Source: Candidatus Hydrogenedens sp. (lineage in GTDB: Bacteria > Hydrogenedentota > Hydrogenedentia > Hydrogenedentales > JAEUWI01). From it: a DNA stretch of 64,000 nucleotides. The translations under genes and the position numbers were made by a program. The notes beneath the pieces were generated by a model. The model saw only the letters and a list, made by a program, of their open reading frames with translations. It did not search any database and was not told the origin of the DNA. This document shows, piece after piece, positions 46,006 to 54,668 of this stretch. The stretch is taken from positions 1 through 64,000 of the forward strand of contig WGMK01000021.1 in the NCBI GenBank assembly GCA_016125095.1, written 5' to 3'. Within the stretch, counting starts at the first letter, position 1. The number at the start of each line of letters is the position of its first letter.

Positions 46006-48441
46006 TCAGTGCGGCGCGGGCAGCAGCCGGCCGAACACGCCTTGCAAGATGTTACCCAACTCGACGCCTGCATGCGCCAACGGATCGATCACCCGCATGG
46101 CGGCGGCGCGATCGTTCTGCTCCAATGCCGCCGCCAGGCGCCGCAGCAATCCGCCCAGGCCGGGATCGGATTCCAGCACCTTCCCGACGGCAACGCCTGC
46201 GGCCGGGATATCGCCTTGCACGTGGGCGCGCATCAGGCCCTGCAGCAGCACCGCGCGACCGTGATCCGGTGCATCCTCGACTGCCGCTTCCACATGATAG
46301 AGCGCCTCTTCCACGTCGCCCGCAGCGATCGCGTCGCCACCGGTGTACAGTGCGCGCAGCGAGCGGATGAAGTCGTCCAGCGGTTGGCCTGAGTCCAGGC
46401 GTCGACCAAGCGGCGCCAGTACCGCCGCGTGGAGCACCGGCGCGTGCTCCCGGTACGCCGCATCAATCGCGTCCCATGGAACACCACGGCCCTCCGCGTC
46501 GTCGTGCAGCGCGGTGCGCAGCAAGGGATCCAGCAGAAGTCCGAGGCAGGTTTCCGCCGTAGGTTCCGGCTCGGCGCCGGCTGCCAAAGCGACCCCCGCG
46601 AGCGCATCTGCGAACGCGCGGTCGAGCGGGGATGCGGGTTCAGGTTCAGACTCCGGATCGTTGTCCCGTGGCGCAGGGCCGCTGCCGCCAGCAAGCGCCA
46701 GGGCCGTAGCGTAGTCGCCCGTTGCCATGTACGCCTTCGCCAGATCCACCAGCTGATCCGCGGTCTCCGGATCCAAGGCCTCCTGCAGCAAGTCGCTGCC
46801 CGCTGCCGTGCCCAAGACTCGATACACGCAGACGTGCTGAATACCGCCGAATTCGTGGAAGGTCCACGACAAGCCGCGCGCGGCAAGCGCCTGCTCGAAT
46901 ACCTCGAGCGGCCCCGCACTGAAATAGCCGTTACGGATCACCACCCACAGCCCCGGACCATCGGCGTCCTGCCTCTGGGCAGTCCAGCGCGCGGCGATAT
47001 CCGCCAGCCGGCCGTAGTCCTGCTGGTTGGAGGCGCCCCCATACGAAACGACATTGGGCACCGGCCCGAGGTTGTAGGCGAAGACGCGCTTGAAGAGCCA
47101 GTCATGCGCCAGAATCAGATCGTCCGGGCCGGATTCCTCGCGCACCAGGTCTGCGGCGCCGCGCCAGTCGGGGTGGTACACCTGCGGAATCAGCAAAGCC
47201 TGCTGATAGCCGTAGCCCGCCAGAAGGACTGCGACTGCCGCCGTGCGCATCCAGCGCAGGGGCAGCGCGAAGGCCCCGGCCGATACCAGCGCATACAGCG
47301 CGAGCGAGCATTGGAGCGTATAGCGGGGCTGGATCATCGGGCGCCAGCCGTAGGAAAGCGCGAGCAGGATGACCGGCGGCAGGAGCACCCAGAGCACGAG
47401 GAATGCCTTGACCCTGCGGGACTCTACCTCGGGTCCGGCATCCGAGGGCGAACGCCGCAAGGCCATCGCCGCCAGCACCAGCACCAGCAGACTGAGCAGC
47501 GCCCCGATGCTCGCGGCCTGATTTGCTAGCCAGCCAGCCAGCGCATCGGGCAGCACGCGGGCCAAACCCTCCGGCGACCCCCAGAACACCGTTGTCATGC
47601 CGATGAAATCGTCGCCGATCAGGTCGCCGATAAACCCCGATACCGTGGGCAACAGCATCCACGAGTCCGTGTACGCCGAATCGAAGAACCGGATGGAGAG
47701 AATGTACGCCGCCGCCGGGGCAGCCAACAGCAGGTTCAGAAAACCCCAGGCGAGAAACCGTCGCCAGTGGTCGCGTTGGACCGGCAGAAGCGCGAGCCCC
47801 TCGACGAGCAACACCCAGGCCGCGAAGGGGTGGGTCCAGAGCAGCAGCATGTTGGCTACTCCGTTCACGGCCCACCACCGACGCCCGCCGCCGCGCAGCA
47901 CCTGCGCGAAGGCGTGTGCCGAAACCAGCGCAAGCAGCGTGAACAGCGCGTACATGCGGATTTCCTGCGCGAACTGCGCATGCACCGGCGAGAGCGCGAG
48001 CAGGGACATCGCCAGTAAACCGGCGCGGGGGCCGAACAGGGACGATGCGAAGCGGTACATCAACGGCAGGGCGGCCATGCTGAGGACAAAGGAGATCAGA
48101 CGTAGCAGCAGAATCGAACCGCCCCCGGCCTGCCACGCGAAATACTCGAGCGTGTAGTACAGCGGCATGGTGGCCGGATCGAGCGTTCGGTTCGCCGCGA
48201 GAAAGGCCGGGAGGGTTGGCGCGGGATCGTTGATCACGGTTTGCTGCCACTGGCCGATGTGCGGCGAATCCGCATAGCCCTGGGGAGGCGCGAGGTGAAT
48301 CAGGCTCGAGAACTCGTCCCACCAGACCGATTCGCGCGCGATGTCGTGCAGACGCAGCCACGCCCCCGCCAGGAGCACCACGACGATGCAGGCGTAGCAG
48401 AAGCGTGAAGCGCTGGCTGGCCCTGCGGACTGGTGCGTCAC
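46006..48441 (-). CDS. GT39-type glycosyltransferase with terminal helical domain (paralogue B)
   Basis: An 811-residue membrane glycosyltransferase sharing with paralogue A the motifs ESVWWDEFSSLIHLAPP, DPATMPLYYTLEYFAW, FAQEIRMYALFTLLAL and DLILAHDWLFKRVFAYNLG. In place of the TPR repeats there is a short acidic linker (DNDPESEPEPAS), followed by a helical domain that matches the last 200 residues of paralogue A (for example DDFIRSLRALYTGGDAIAAGD). The start is GTG, with GGGGAG eight bases upstream. Paralogue A follows 77 bases downstream, so both probably share a transcript, divergent from the SGNH genes. Confidence 0.85.
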   Translation of the reverse strand: MTHQSAGPASASRFCYACIVVVLLAGAWLRLHDIARESVWWDEFSSLIHLAPPQGYADSPHIGQWQQTVINDPAPTLPAFLAANRTLDPATMPLYYTLEYFAWQAGGGSILLLRLISFVLSMAALPLMYRFASSLFGPRAGLLAMSLLALSPVHAQFAQEIRMYALFTLLALVSAHAFAQVLRGGGRRWWAVNGVANMLLLWTHPFAAWVLLVEGLALLPVQRDHWRRFLAWGFLNLLLAAPAAAYILSIRFFDSAYTDSWMLLPTVSGFIGDLIGDDFIGMTTVFWGSPEGLARVLPDALAGWLANQAASIGALLSLLVLVLAAMALRRSPSDAGPEVESRRVKAFLVLWVLLPPVILLALSYGWRPMIQPRYTLQCSLALYALVSAGAFALPLRWMRTAAVAVLLAGYGYQQALLIPQVYHPDWRGAADLVREESGPDDLILAHDWLFKRVFAYNLGPVPNVVSYGGASNQQDYGRLADIAARWTAQRQDADGPGLWVVIRNGYFSAGPLEVFEQALAARGLSWTFHEFGGIQHVCVYRVLGTAAGSDLLQEALDPETADQLVDLAKAYMATGDYATALALAGGSGPAPRDNDPESEPEPASPLDRAFADALAGVALAAGAEPEPTAETCLGLLLDPLLRTALHDDAEGRGVPWDAIDAAYREHAPVLHAAVLAPLGRRLDSGQPLDDFIRSLRALYTGGDAIAAGDVEEALYHVEAAVEDAPDHGRAVLLQGLMRAHVQGDIPAAGVAVGKVLESDPGLGGLLRRLAAALEQNDRAAAMRVIDPLAHAGVELGNILQGVFGRLLPAPH

Positions 48442-48560
48442 CCCGGTATCTCCCCTCGGTTCATTGCAATCGAGGATCGCATTTGAAATAATCGCCCGTC
48501 AACACGGGCCGTCCGATTTTTCGTTTTATTTTCTGCGTTTTTCCCGGGGACAGTCGAGTC

Positions 48561-49787
48561 ATGTCAGCACGCTCCAGCATTCTAAACGCTGCCCTCGCGG
48601 CCGGTTCGGTGGCCGTGCTGCTGGCGCTGACCATGGCGGCCGACCGCATGCTCGGGCCGGCGTTGTTTCCGCGGCCTGCCTTGCCGGGCACGATGGAACT
48701 CATCTTTCCGCCCAACGCGACGCAATCCTACGCTACAGATGAATTCGCGTACACGGCCCACATCAACCGGCTGGGCTTGCGCGAGCGCGATATTCCTGCG
48801 GCGCCGGACGGCAAGTACCGCATCTGCGCCATTGGGGATTCCTATACCTACGGCTGGGGCGTCGAGGCGGAGGACACCTGGCTGCGGCACGCCGAACAGG
48901 CGCTCATCGCATCGGGCCACGACGTGCAGACCATTAATATGGGCAAGCCCGGTTCGGGACCCGATTGGTACGCCGAGCTGGCCGAGAAGTCGCTTCCGCT
49001 TCTCCAGCCGGACCTGGTGGTCGTGGCCATTCTGCTCGGCAACGACGTGGCGGCGTCGGGGCCCTCGGAACAGACGAACGTCGAGCGCGCCGTGGCCAAT
49101 AGGCTCGGCTGGTTCTATCCGAACCTGACCCGCTGGATGCGGACGCCCAAGGTGGCCGACGACCAGCGCACGCAGGAAATGCCCCCGCAGGTGACCCGCG
49201 CGGAAGACAACCGCAAGTATCAGGCGAACACCGCACACCAGTTTCTCGAACAGCAATGGAACGACGAAGAGCGGGCCAAGTTCGAGCAGCTGGAGCCCAA
49301 GGTGAAAGAGTCCTTCCTCAGCGGCGGCCTGAACCCCTACCTGATCGACCTAGCGCTGAAGAACAACCGCTTCTACAACATCACGATGAACCTCGACGAC
49401 TCGTGGCTGCAGACCTGTATCGACCGGCTGTCGGATCACCTTGGGCGCATCAAGCGGGTGGCAGAGTCCTACGGCGCGCAGGTGCTGGTGGTGGCCGTGC
49501 CCGACGGTCCGTATGTGAACCAGCCGGCGTGGGAGGATATCCAGCGCGTGGGCTACGAGGTCGACCCCGGCATGATCGACTCCAACGCGCCCGACGAGGC
49601 GGTGCGGATTGCGGCCAATAAAGCGGGGCTGCCCTTTGCCACGGTGTCGCAGGTGTTCAAGGAACGCCGCGACGAGGACGGGCTCTACTTCGAACTCGAC
49701 GGACACCTGACGGCCAAGGGTCACGCGCTGTATGGCGAGGCGATCGCGCCCGTCATTGCAAAGCAGATCGACGGCGGGGCGCAGTAG
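48561..49787 (+). CDS. SGNH-hydrolase-like protein 1
   Basis: A 408-residue protein with an N-terminal span (about 8-28) and an extracytoplasmic SGNH/GDSL domain. Block I reads AIGDSYTYGWGVEAEDTW, block III AILLGNDVAASG and block V ELDGHLTAKGHALYG, so the Ser, Gly, Asn and Asp-His set is in place. Members act as esterases or acyltransferases on polysaccharides and lipids. First gene of a plus-strand run; 4 bases separate it from SGNH 2. It would modify acyl groups on the glycan handled by the neighbouring GT39 proteins (inference). Confidence 0.85.
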   Translation: MSARSSILNAALAAGSVAVLLALTMAADRMLGPALFPRPALPGTMELIFPPNATQSYATDEFAYTAHINRLGLRERDIPAAPDGKYRICAIGDSYTYGWGVEAEDTWLRHAEQALIASGHDVQTINMGKPGSGPDWYAELAEKSLPLLQPDLVVVAILLGNDVAASGPSEQTNVERAVANRLGWFYPNLTRWMRTPKVADDQRTQEMPPQVTRAEDNRKYQANTAHQFLEQQWNDEERAKFEQLEPKVKESFLSGGLNPYLIDLALKNNRFYNITMNLDDSWLQTCIDRLSDHLGRIKRVAESYGAQVLVVAVPDGPYVNQPAWEDIQRVGYEVDPGMIDSNAPDEAVRIAANKAGLPFATVSQVFKERRDEDGLYFELDGHLTAKGHALYGEAIAPVIAKQIDGGAQ

Positions 49788-49791
49788 GCGC

Positions 49792-50961
49792 GTGGCGGAC
49801 ACCCCGGCAGAAGCACAGGAGCGCGCCAAGCCCGGCCTGGTGAAGACGGTCGTCTACTCCCTGTTGCCGGCGCTGCTGCTGCTGGCGCTGGTGGAAGGCG
49901 GCGCGCGCGTCTGGCTCCTGTTCCGGCCGCCGATTCCCGTGGACGTAGGGCAGGGCTTTACCGGCCGCATCCCGTTGTTTGTGCCGGACCCCACGAATTT
50001 CGACTACCGCATCACGCATCCGCAGAAACGGGTGTCATTCCAGACGCAGCGCTTTCTCGCCCAGAAGCCCGAGGGCACGCTCCGCATCGCGGCGCTCGGC
50101 GAATCGTCCGTCAATTATCTCGACTATGAGTTTTCGGTCTGGCCGGATCGCATCCAGCCGCAGATGCCGCAATACGACGACATCGAGATCATCAACTGCG
50201 GGGGCCTGTCCTACGGCAGCCATCGGCTGACGCTCGTGGCGCAGGAAGTGCTGGCTTACGAGCCGGATGTCCTGATGATCTACATGGGCCACAACGAGTT
50301 TGAGGAGCTGGAGCAGCTGCAGCTGGCGAACATCAAGGCGGCCACGCTGCAAACGACGGCGGAGAAGCTGGGCATTTTCGTGCTGATGCGCGATATCCAG
50401 GCGCGCCGCCGCATCGCGGGCCTCGAGGAGGCGAAGGAGGAGCGCATGCTGGCCGACAGCGTGCCGGATACCTCGCGCGCCTGGGGCCATGAATTCACGC
50501 CCGCAGAGGTGGCCGAGCGCATGGACAACTTCCAGCGCAACCTGACCAACATCATCCGGATGGCGAAAGAGCAGGGCGTGTTCGTGGTCATCGGCACGGT
50601 ACCCTCGAACCTGATCAAACCGAGCTTGCCGGGCGTGGACCCGCAGCAATGGGCCGAGGTGGAGGCCATGTACGCGCGCGGCGCGTGGGACGCCGGCAAG
50701 AAGCGGGCGATGGAAATCCTCATGCACACCATCCGGCACCAGTCTTCGGACAAGGAAAACGGTATCATCCGGAGCGTAGCAGCGGCGGAGGAAGTGCCAC
50801 TGGCCGACGTGGAGCAGGCCGTCACTGACGCCGAGCCGAACCACGTGCCCGGCCAGACCCTGTTCAGCGATCACTGCCACCTGAATCCGCAGGGCAACCG
50901 CATTCTGGTGGACACCTACGAGCCGATCATCGTGCAGCACTTTTCAGGAGCGAAGCCATGA
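49792..50961 (+). CDS. SGNH-hydrolase-like protein 2
   Basis: A 389-residue protein with a span at about 15-40 and an extracytoplasmic SGNH domain. Block I is ALGESSVNYLDYEF, block III IYMGHNEFEELE and block V FSDHCHLNPQGNRI, so this subgroup has GES, GHNE and DxCH. The start is probably GTG at 49792, four bases after the previous stop; in-frame sequence upstream lies within SGNH 1. The stop overlaps the ATG of paralogue C (ATGA), so the genes are coupled. Confidence 0.82.
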   Translation: MADTPAEAQERAKPGLVKTVVYSLLPALLLLALVEGGARVWLLFRPPIPVDVGQGFTGRIPLFVPDPTNFDYRITHPQKRVSFQTQRFLAQKPEGTLRIAALGESSVNYLDYEFSVWPDRIQPQMPQYDDIEIINCGGLSYGSHRLTLVAQEVLAYEPDVLMIYMGHNEFEELEQLQLANIKAATLQTTAEKLGIFVLMRDIQARRRIAGLEEAKEERMLADSVPDTSRAWGHEFTPAEVAERMDNFQRNLTNIIRMAKEQGVFVVIGTVPSNLIKPSLPGVDPQQWAEVEAMYARGAWDAGKKRAMEILMHTIRHQSSDKENGIIRSVAAAEEVPLADVEQAVTDAEPNHVPGQTLFSDHCHLNPQGNRILVDTYEPIIVQHFSGAKP

Positions 50962-53135
50962 GCACCGGCGAACCAGCCAGCAACGCCGCCAAACTGGGCA
51001 CCGCGATCGCCGTCCTCGCGATATTCGCGGCAGGCGCTGTATTGCGGCTCAACAACTTCGATACGGAATCCGTGTGGTGGGACGAGTTCTCGAGCCTGAT
51101 TCACCTCAGCCCGCCATCGGGATACGAGGAGTCGCCGCACTTCCAGCGCTGGCAGCAGGCTGCGATTCAGGACACCTCGACGAGCATCTACGATTTCTGG
51201 CAGGCGAACCGCGAACTCGACCCGGCCACCATGCCGCTCTATTACTCGCTCGAGTACCTCTGGTGGAACCTGACCGGCCGAAGCGTGGCGACACTCCGGC
51301 TGCTTTCGGTGGTTATCAGCCTGGCCGGGCTGCCGCTGCTGTTCCTGCTGGGACGCGCCCTCTTCGGCACCTCGGCAGGCCTCGTCGCCATGCTGCTGTT
51401 TGCGCTGTCGCCGATTCATGCGCAGTTCGGCCAGGAAATCCGCATGTACGCCCTCTTCGGCACGCTGGCCGCAGCGTCCGCGTATACGTTTTACAACGTC
51501 GTGGAGCGCGGCGGAAAGGGCTGGTGGATAGCGCACGCCCTGGTGAATTTCCTCCTCTTCTGGACCCATCCCTTCGCGGTGTGGCTGCCATTCACCGAGG
51601 GTGTCTTTCTCTGCCTGCTCTATTGGCACCGCATCCGGCTCGTGCTCACGTGGGGCCTGCTCCACGTGGCCCTGCTGATTCCCTCGGGCATCTACGTCAG
51701 CACCATCCAGTTCTTCGATGAGGACAGCACCAGCACCTGGATGACGATTCCGCCCTTCTGGGGCTGGGTGTTCGACGTGCTGGGCGACGACTTCGTCGGG
51801 CTGACCACCCAGCTCTGGGGCAAGCCCGATACCCTGCTGGATTTTGTATCGGAAGGCACCGCCACGTGGCTGGTCAGCCTGCAGATGCAGGCCGGTTATG
51901 CCCTCGTCGCCCTGTTTCTGGGGTTGGCGGGAGTGCTTGTCGGGGCCACGGCATGGTCCGTATTCCGTGGACAGCCCGAGCCCGAGAGCGGCGCGAAGCG
52001 CGATTGGCGCTGGCCCGTGTTCCTGCTGCTCTGGGTCGTGCTCGCACCCGTCATCCTGCTGGCGCTGTCGCACCTGTGGCGCCCGATGATCATGCCGCGC
52101 TACACCATGCACTGCTCGCTCGGCATGTACCTGCTGGTCGGCGGCGGCGTAGCCGCGCTGCGCTGGAATATCCTGCGCGTTCCCGTCGTGCTGCTCCTGC
52201 TGCTGGGCTACGGCTACCAGCATGCACTTACCTTCAAGGGTCCGCAACACCCGGACTGGCGCGGCGCCACGGCGCACGTGAAGGCCCTCGCCAATCCGGA
52301 CGACCTCGTGCTGATTCATGACTGGCTGTGGAAGCGCGTGGGCGCCTACAACATGGGCCCCGTGCCGAACGTTATCTCTTACGGCGGCGTATACTCGACC
52401 TGGGAATTCGAAAATCTGGCCGAGTTGTGCCTGTCGTGGACCGAGATTGCGCCCCCCCGCGCCGACGATCCGGCGCAGCCGCGCGGGCTCTGGGTGCTGG
52501 TGCGCACGGGCTATTTCCAGAAGGGCCCCGTGCCGCAGCTGGAAAAAGCGCTGGCCGCGCGCGGCCTGAAGTGGGACTACCAGGACTTCAACGGCATGCA
52601 GCACGTGTGCGTGTATCACGTGTCCGACGATCCGGATGTGCCCGCGCCGCCGCGCAACCGCCGCCCGCTGGCCGAGGGCATCATCAACCAGGTCGCCGAT
52701 CTCTCGCTCGAGCTCTGGCGCGCCCAGAATTTCGAGGTCGCCGTGGAAGTGGCGCGGCGCGCGACCTTTATCGACCCCTCGGTGTCCATCTCTTACTCCT
52801 ACATGGGCATGAGCTACAAAGAGCTGAAGATGTGGCCCGAGGCGACGCGCGCCTTCGAGCAGGCCCTCGAGCGCAACACCGATTACCCGTGGGACCTGAT
52901 CAACCTGGGCACCTGCTACATCGAGATCAACCGGCTTGAGGACGCAGTCACGATGCTGCGCAAGGCCTGCGACGCGCTGCCGATGGACATGACCGCGCAC
53001 AGCGAAATGGCCCGCGCGCTGGCGCTATCGGGCCGCTGCGAGGAAGCGCTCGCGTTCATGGACCAGACCGAACAGCGCATGCAGCTGGACGCCTTTCAGC
53101 AATGGCGCGAACACTGCGCCGGCCATGGCGGCTGA
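50958..53135 (+). CDS. GT39-type glycosyltransferase with C-terminal TPR domain (paralogue C)
   Basis: A 725-residue membrane glycosyltransferase. It carries TESVWWDEFSSLIHLSPP, DPATMPLYYSLEYLWW, FGQEIRMYALFGTLAA and DDLVLIHDWLWKRVGAYNMG, closely matching paralogue A, even at DNA level around the first loop. The C-terminus has TPR repeats (SYMGMSYKELKMWPEATRAF, then NLGTCYIEINRLEDA) but lacks the last helical domain of A and B. Coupled by ATGA to SGNH 2 upstream and ten bases from SGNH 3 downstream. Confidence 0.88.
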   Translation: MSTGEPASNAAKLGTAIAVLAIFAAGAVLRLNNFDTESVWWDEFSSLIHLSPPSGYEESPHFQRWQQAAIQDTSTSIYDFWQANRELDPATMPLYYSLEYLWWNLTGRSVATLRLLSVVISLAGLPLLFLLGRALFGTSAGLVAMLLFALSPIHAQFGQEIRMYALFGTLAAASAYTFYNVVERGGKGWWIAHALVNFLLFWTHPFAVWLPFTEGVFLCLLYWHRIRLVLTWGLLHVALLIPSGIYVSTIQFFDEDSTSTWMTIPPFWGWVFDVLGDDFVGLTTQLWGKPDTLLDFVSEGTATWLVSLQMQAGYALVALFLGLAGVLVGATAWSVFRGQPEPESGAKRDWRWPVFLLLWVVLAPVILLALSHLWRPMIMPRYTMHCSLGMYLLVGGGVAALRWNILRVPVVLLLLLGYGYQHALTFKGPQHPDWRGATAHVKALANPDDLVLIHDWLWKRVGAYNMGPVPNVISYGGVYSTWEFENLAELCLSWTEIAPPRADDPAQPRGLWVLVRTGYFQKGPVPQLEKALAARGLKWDYQDFNGMQHVCVYHVSDDPDVPAPPRNRRPLAEGIINQVADLSLELWRAQNFEVAVEVARRATFIDPSVSISYSYMGMSYKELKMWPEATRAFEQALERNTDYPWDLINLGTCYIEINRLEDAVTMLRKACDALPMDMTAHSEMARALALSGRCEEALAFMDQTEQRMQLDAFQQWREHCAGHGG

Positions 53136-53144
53136 GCGCGGCCG

Positions 53145-54668
53145 ATGAGCGCGGAGACCAAATCGCGCGGCTGCCTCGGCTGGGTGTTCCGGGCCGCGCT
53201 CGGGCTGCTCTGGCTGGTCATCGGGCTGCTCGCTGCCGAAATGGCGCTGCGCGTCTGGGATGGCTGGAGCAAGACCGACAATCCCTTCGTGCTCTCGCGC
53301 ACCGACGGTAAGCTGTGGCCCAAGACGGAGGAAGCCCAGAGCGCGCTCGTGCATGAAGTGCCGTTGGCCGACCCGACGGAACTGCCGGTGCCCAGCGCCG
53401 AGGACTACGCCGCCGCGCACGCGAAATATTTCGCGGCCATGGATCCCGCGTTCCGCGAGACCTACGGCATCGCGATGGACCGCCTCGGCGCATTGCTGCA
53501 AGCGGGTCCGGACGGCGGCGCGCCCGTGGTGTCCGCCTATGCGCCGGAGAGTTGGCTGCAAACCGATCAATTGAATGCGCTGCTGGATCGCCCGCGGGAT
53601 GGCGGCATCGCGTTGCGGACCGCTGCGAGTGCGGGTACCACGTCCTGCCAGCCGCTTACCCAGGATGAAGCGCCGTTCACCGACGCCTGCGTGGCCGCCG
53701 CCGGACAAGACGGCATAAGCGTGGCGCTGCTGCAGCGGCCGATATCTGGCGCCCAGCCCGACACCACCTGGGAGCGGCCCTACATGAGCTACCGGCCGCA
53801 CGCCTCGCAGGCTGGCCAGGCGCAGGTCTACGGCAACGTGCCCGAGTTCCGGCTGAATAATTTCGGGTTCCGCGACGACGATGTGCGGCTCCCCAAGCCG
53901 GAGGGCACGGTGCGGATTGTATGCATCGGCGCCTCGACCACGGAAGAGGGACCCTCCAACGGCTTCACCTATCCAAACCTGCTCGAGCGATTTCTGAACG
54001 AGCGCTTCGGCGCGGGCAAGGTCGAGGTGATCAACGCAGGGGTTTCGGGCACGCGCACCCAAAGCGAACGCGCACGCTTCCCCGATTATCTGATGATGGA
54101 GCCGGACCTGATCGTCTTTTACAACGGCGTGAACGATATCTGCCACGCGATATTGCCGGGCTGGACGCCCGTGGAGCGCACGCTCGGGCTGTTCGCCACG
54201 CGCTCGAAGCTGCTGTCGCTGTTGCTACGCCAGCGGCGGCTGCCGGACGACGAGGGCATTCTCGCCGCGCTGCGCTCGGAACCCGGCGCGAACATCCGCG
54301 CGATGGCGGCCTATGCGAAGTCGCAGGGGGTCGACACGGCGGTGTGCAGTTTCGCCCATCCCGACTGGGAGCAGCTCGATGCCGAAGAGCGCGTTTATTA
54401 CCAGGTGTATTCCCAGCTGGAGTGGACGGGCGTTTTCTTCACCTTCAACGACTACCTCCACATGCTCCAGCTGTGGAACGAGGAAGTGAAGCGATTCGCC
54501 GCCGAAGACCACCTGCTTTACGTCCCCGTGGCGGAGCATGTCCGCGGCGGCACGGAGATCTTCGGCGATATCTGCCACATGCGCGACCGGGGCATCGAGG
54601 AGAAGGCCCGTGTGGTCGCCGCATCGCTGGAATCCTATGTCGCGGCCAAGCTCGGCACCCCGCAGTAA
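53145..54668 (+). CDS. SGNH-hydrolase-like protein 3
   Basis: A 507-residue protein: a span (about 10-32), then about 190 residues without family match, then an SGNH domain with block I IVCIGASTTEEGPSNGFTY, block III VFYNGVNDICHAIL and block V FGDICHMRDRG. Nucleophile, Asn and Asp-His are all present. The linker before block I is unusually long and could form a separate binding domain. Follows paralogue C by nine bases; its last 32 bases overlap the sulfatase-like gene. Confidence 0.82.
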   Translation: MSAETKSRGCLGWVFRAALGLLWLVIGLLAAEMALRVWDGWSKTDNPFVLSRTDGKLWPKTEEAQSALVHEVPLADPTELPVPSAEDYAAAHAKYFAAMDPAFRETYGIAMDRLGALLQAGPDGGAPVVSAYAPESWLQTDQLNALLDRPRDGGIALRTAASAGTTSCQPLTQDEAPFTDACVAAAGQDGISVALLQRPISGAQPDTTWERPYMSYRPHASQAGQAQVYGNVPEFRLNNFGFRDDDVRLPKPEGTVRIVCIGASTTEEGPSNGFTYPNLLERFLNERFGAGKVEVINAGVSGTRTQSERARFPDYLMMEPDLIVFYNGVNDICHAILPGWTPVERTLGLFATRSKLLSLLLRQRRLPDDEGILAALRSEPGANIRAMAAYAKSQGVDTAVCSFAHPDWEQLDAEERVYYQVYSQLEWTGVFFTFNDYLHMLQLWNEEVKRFAAEDHLLYVPVAEHVRGGTEIFGDICHMRDRGIEEKARVVAASLESYVAAKLGTPQ

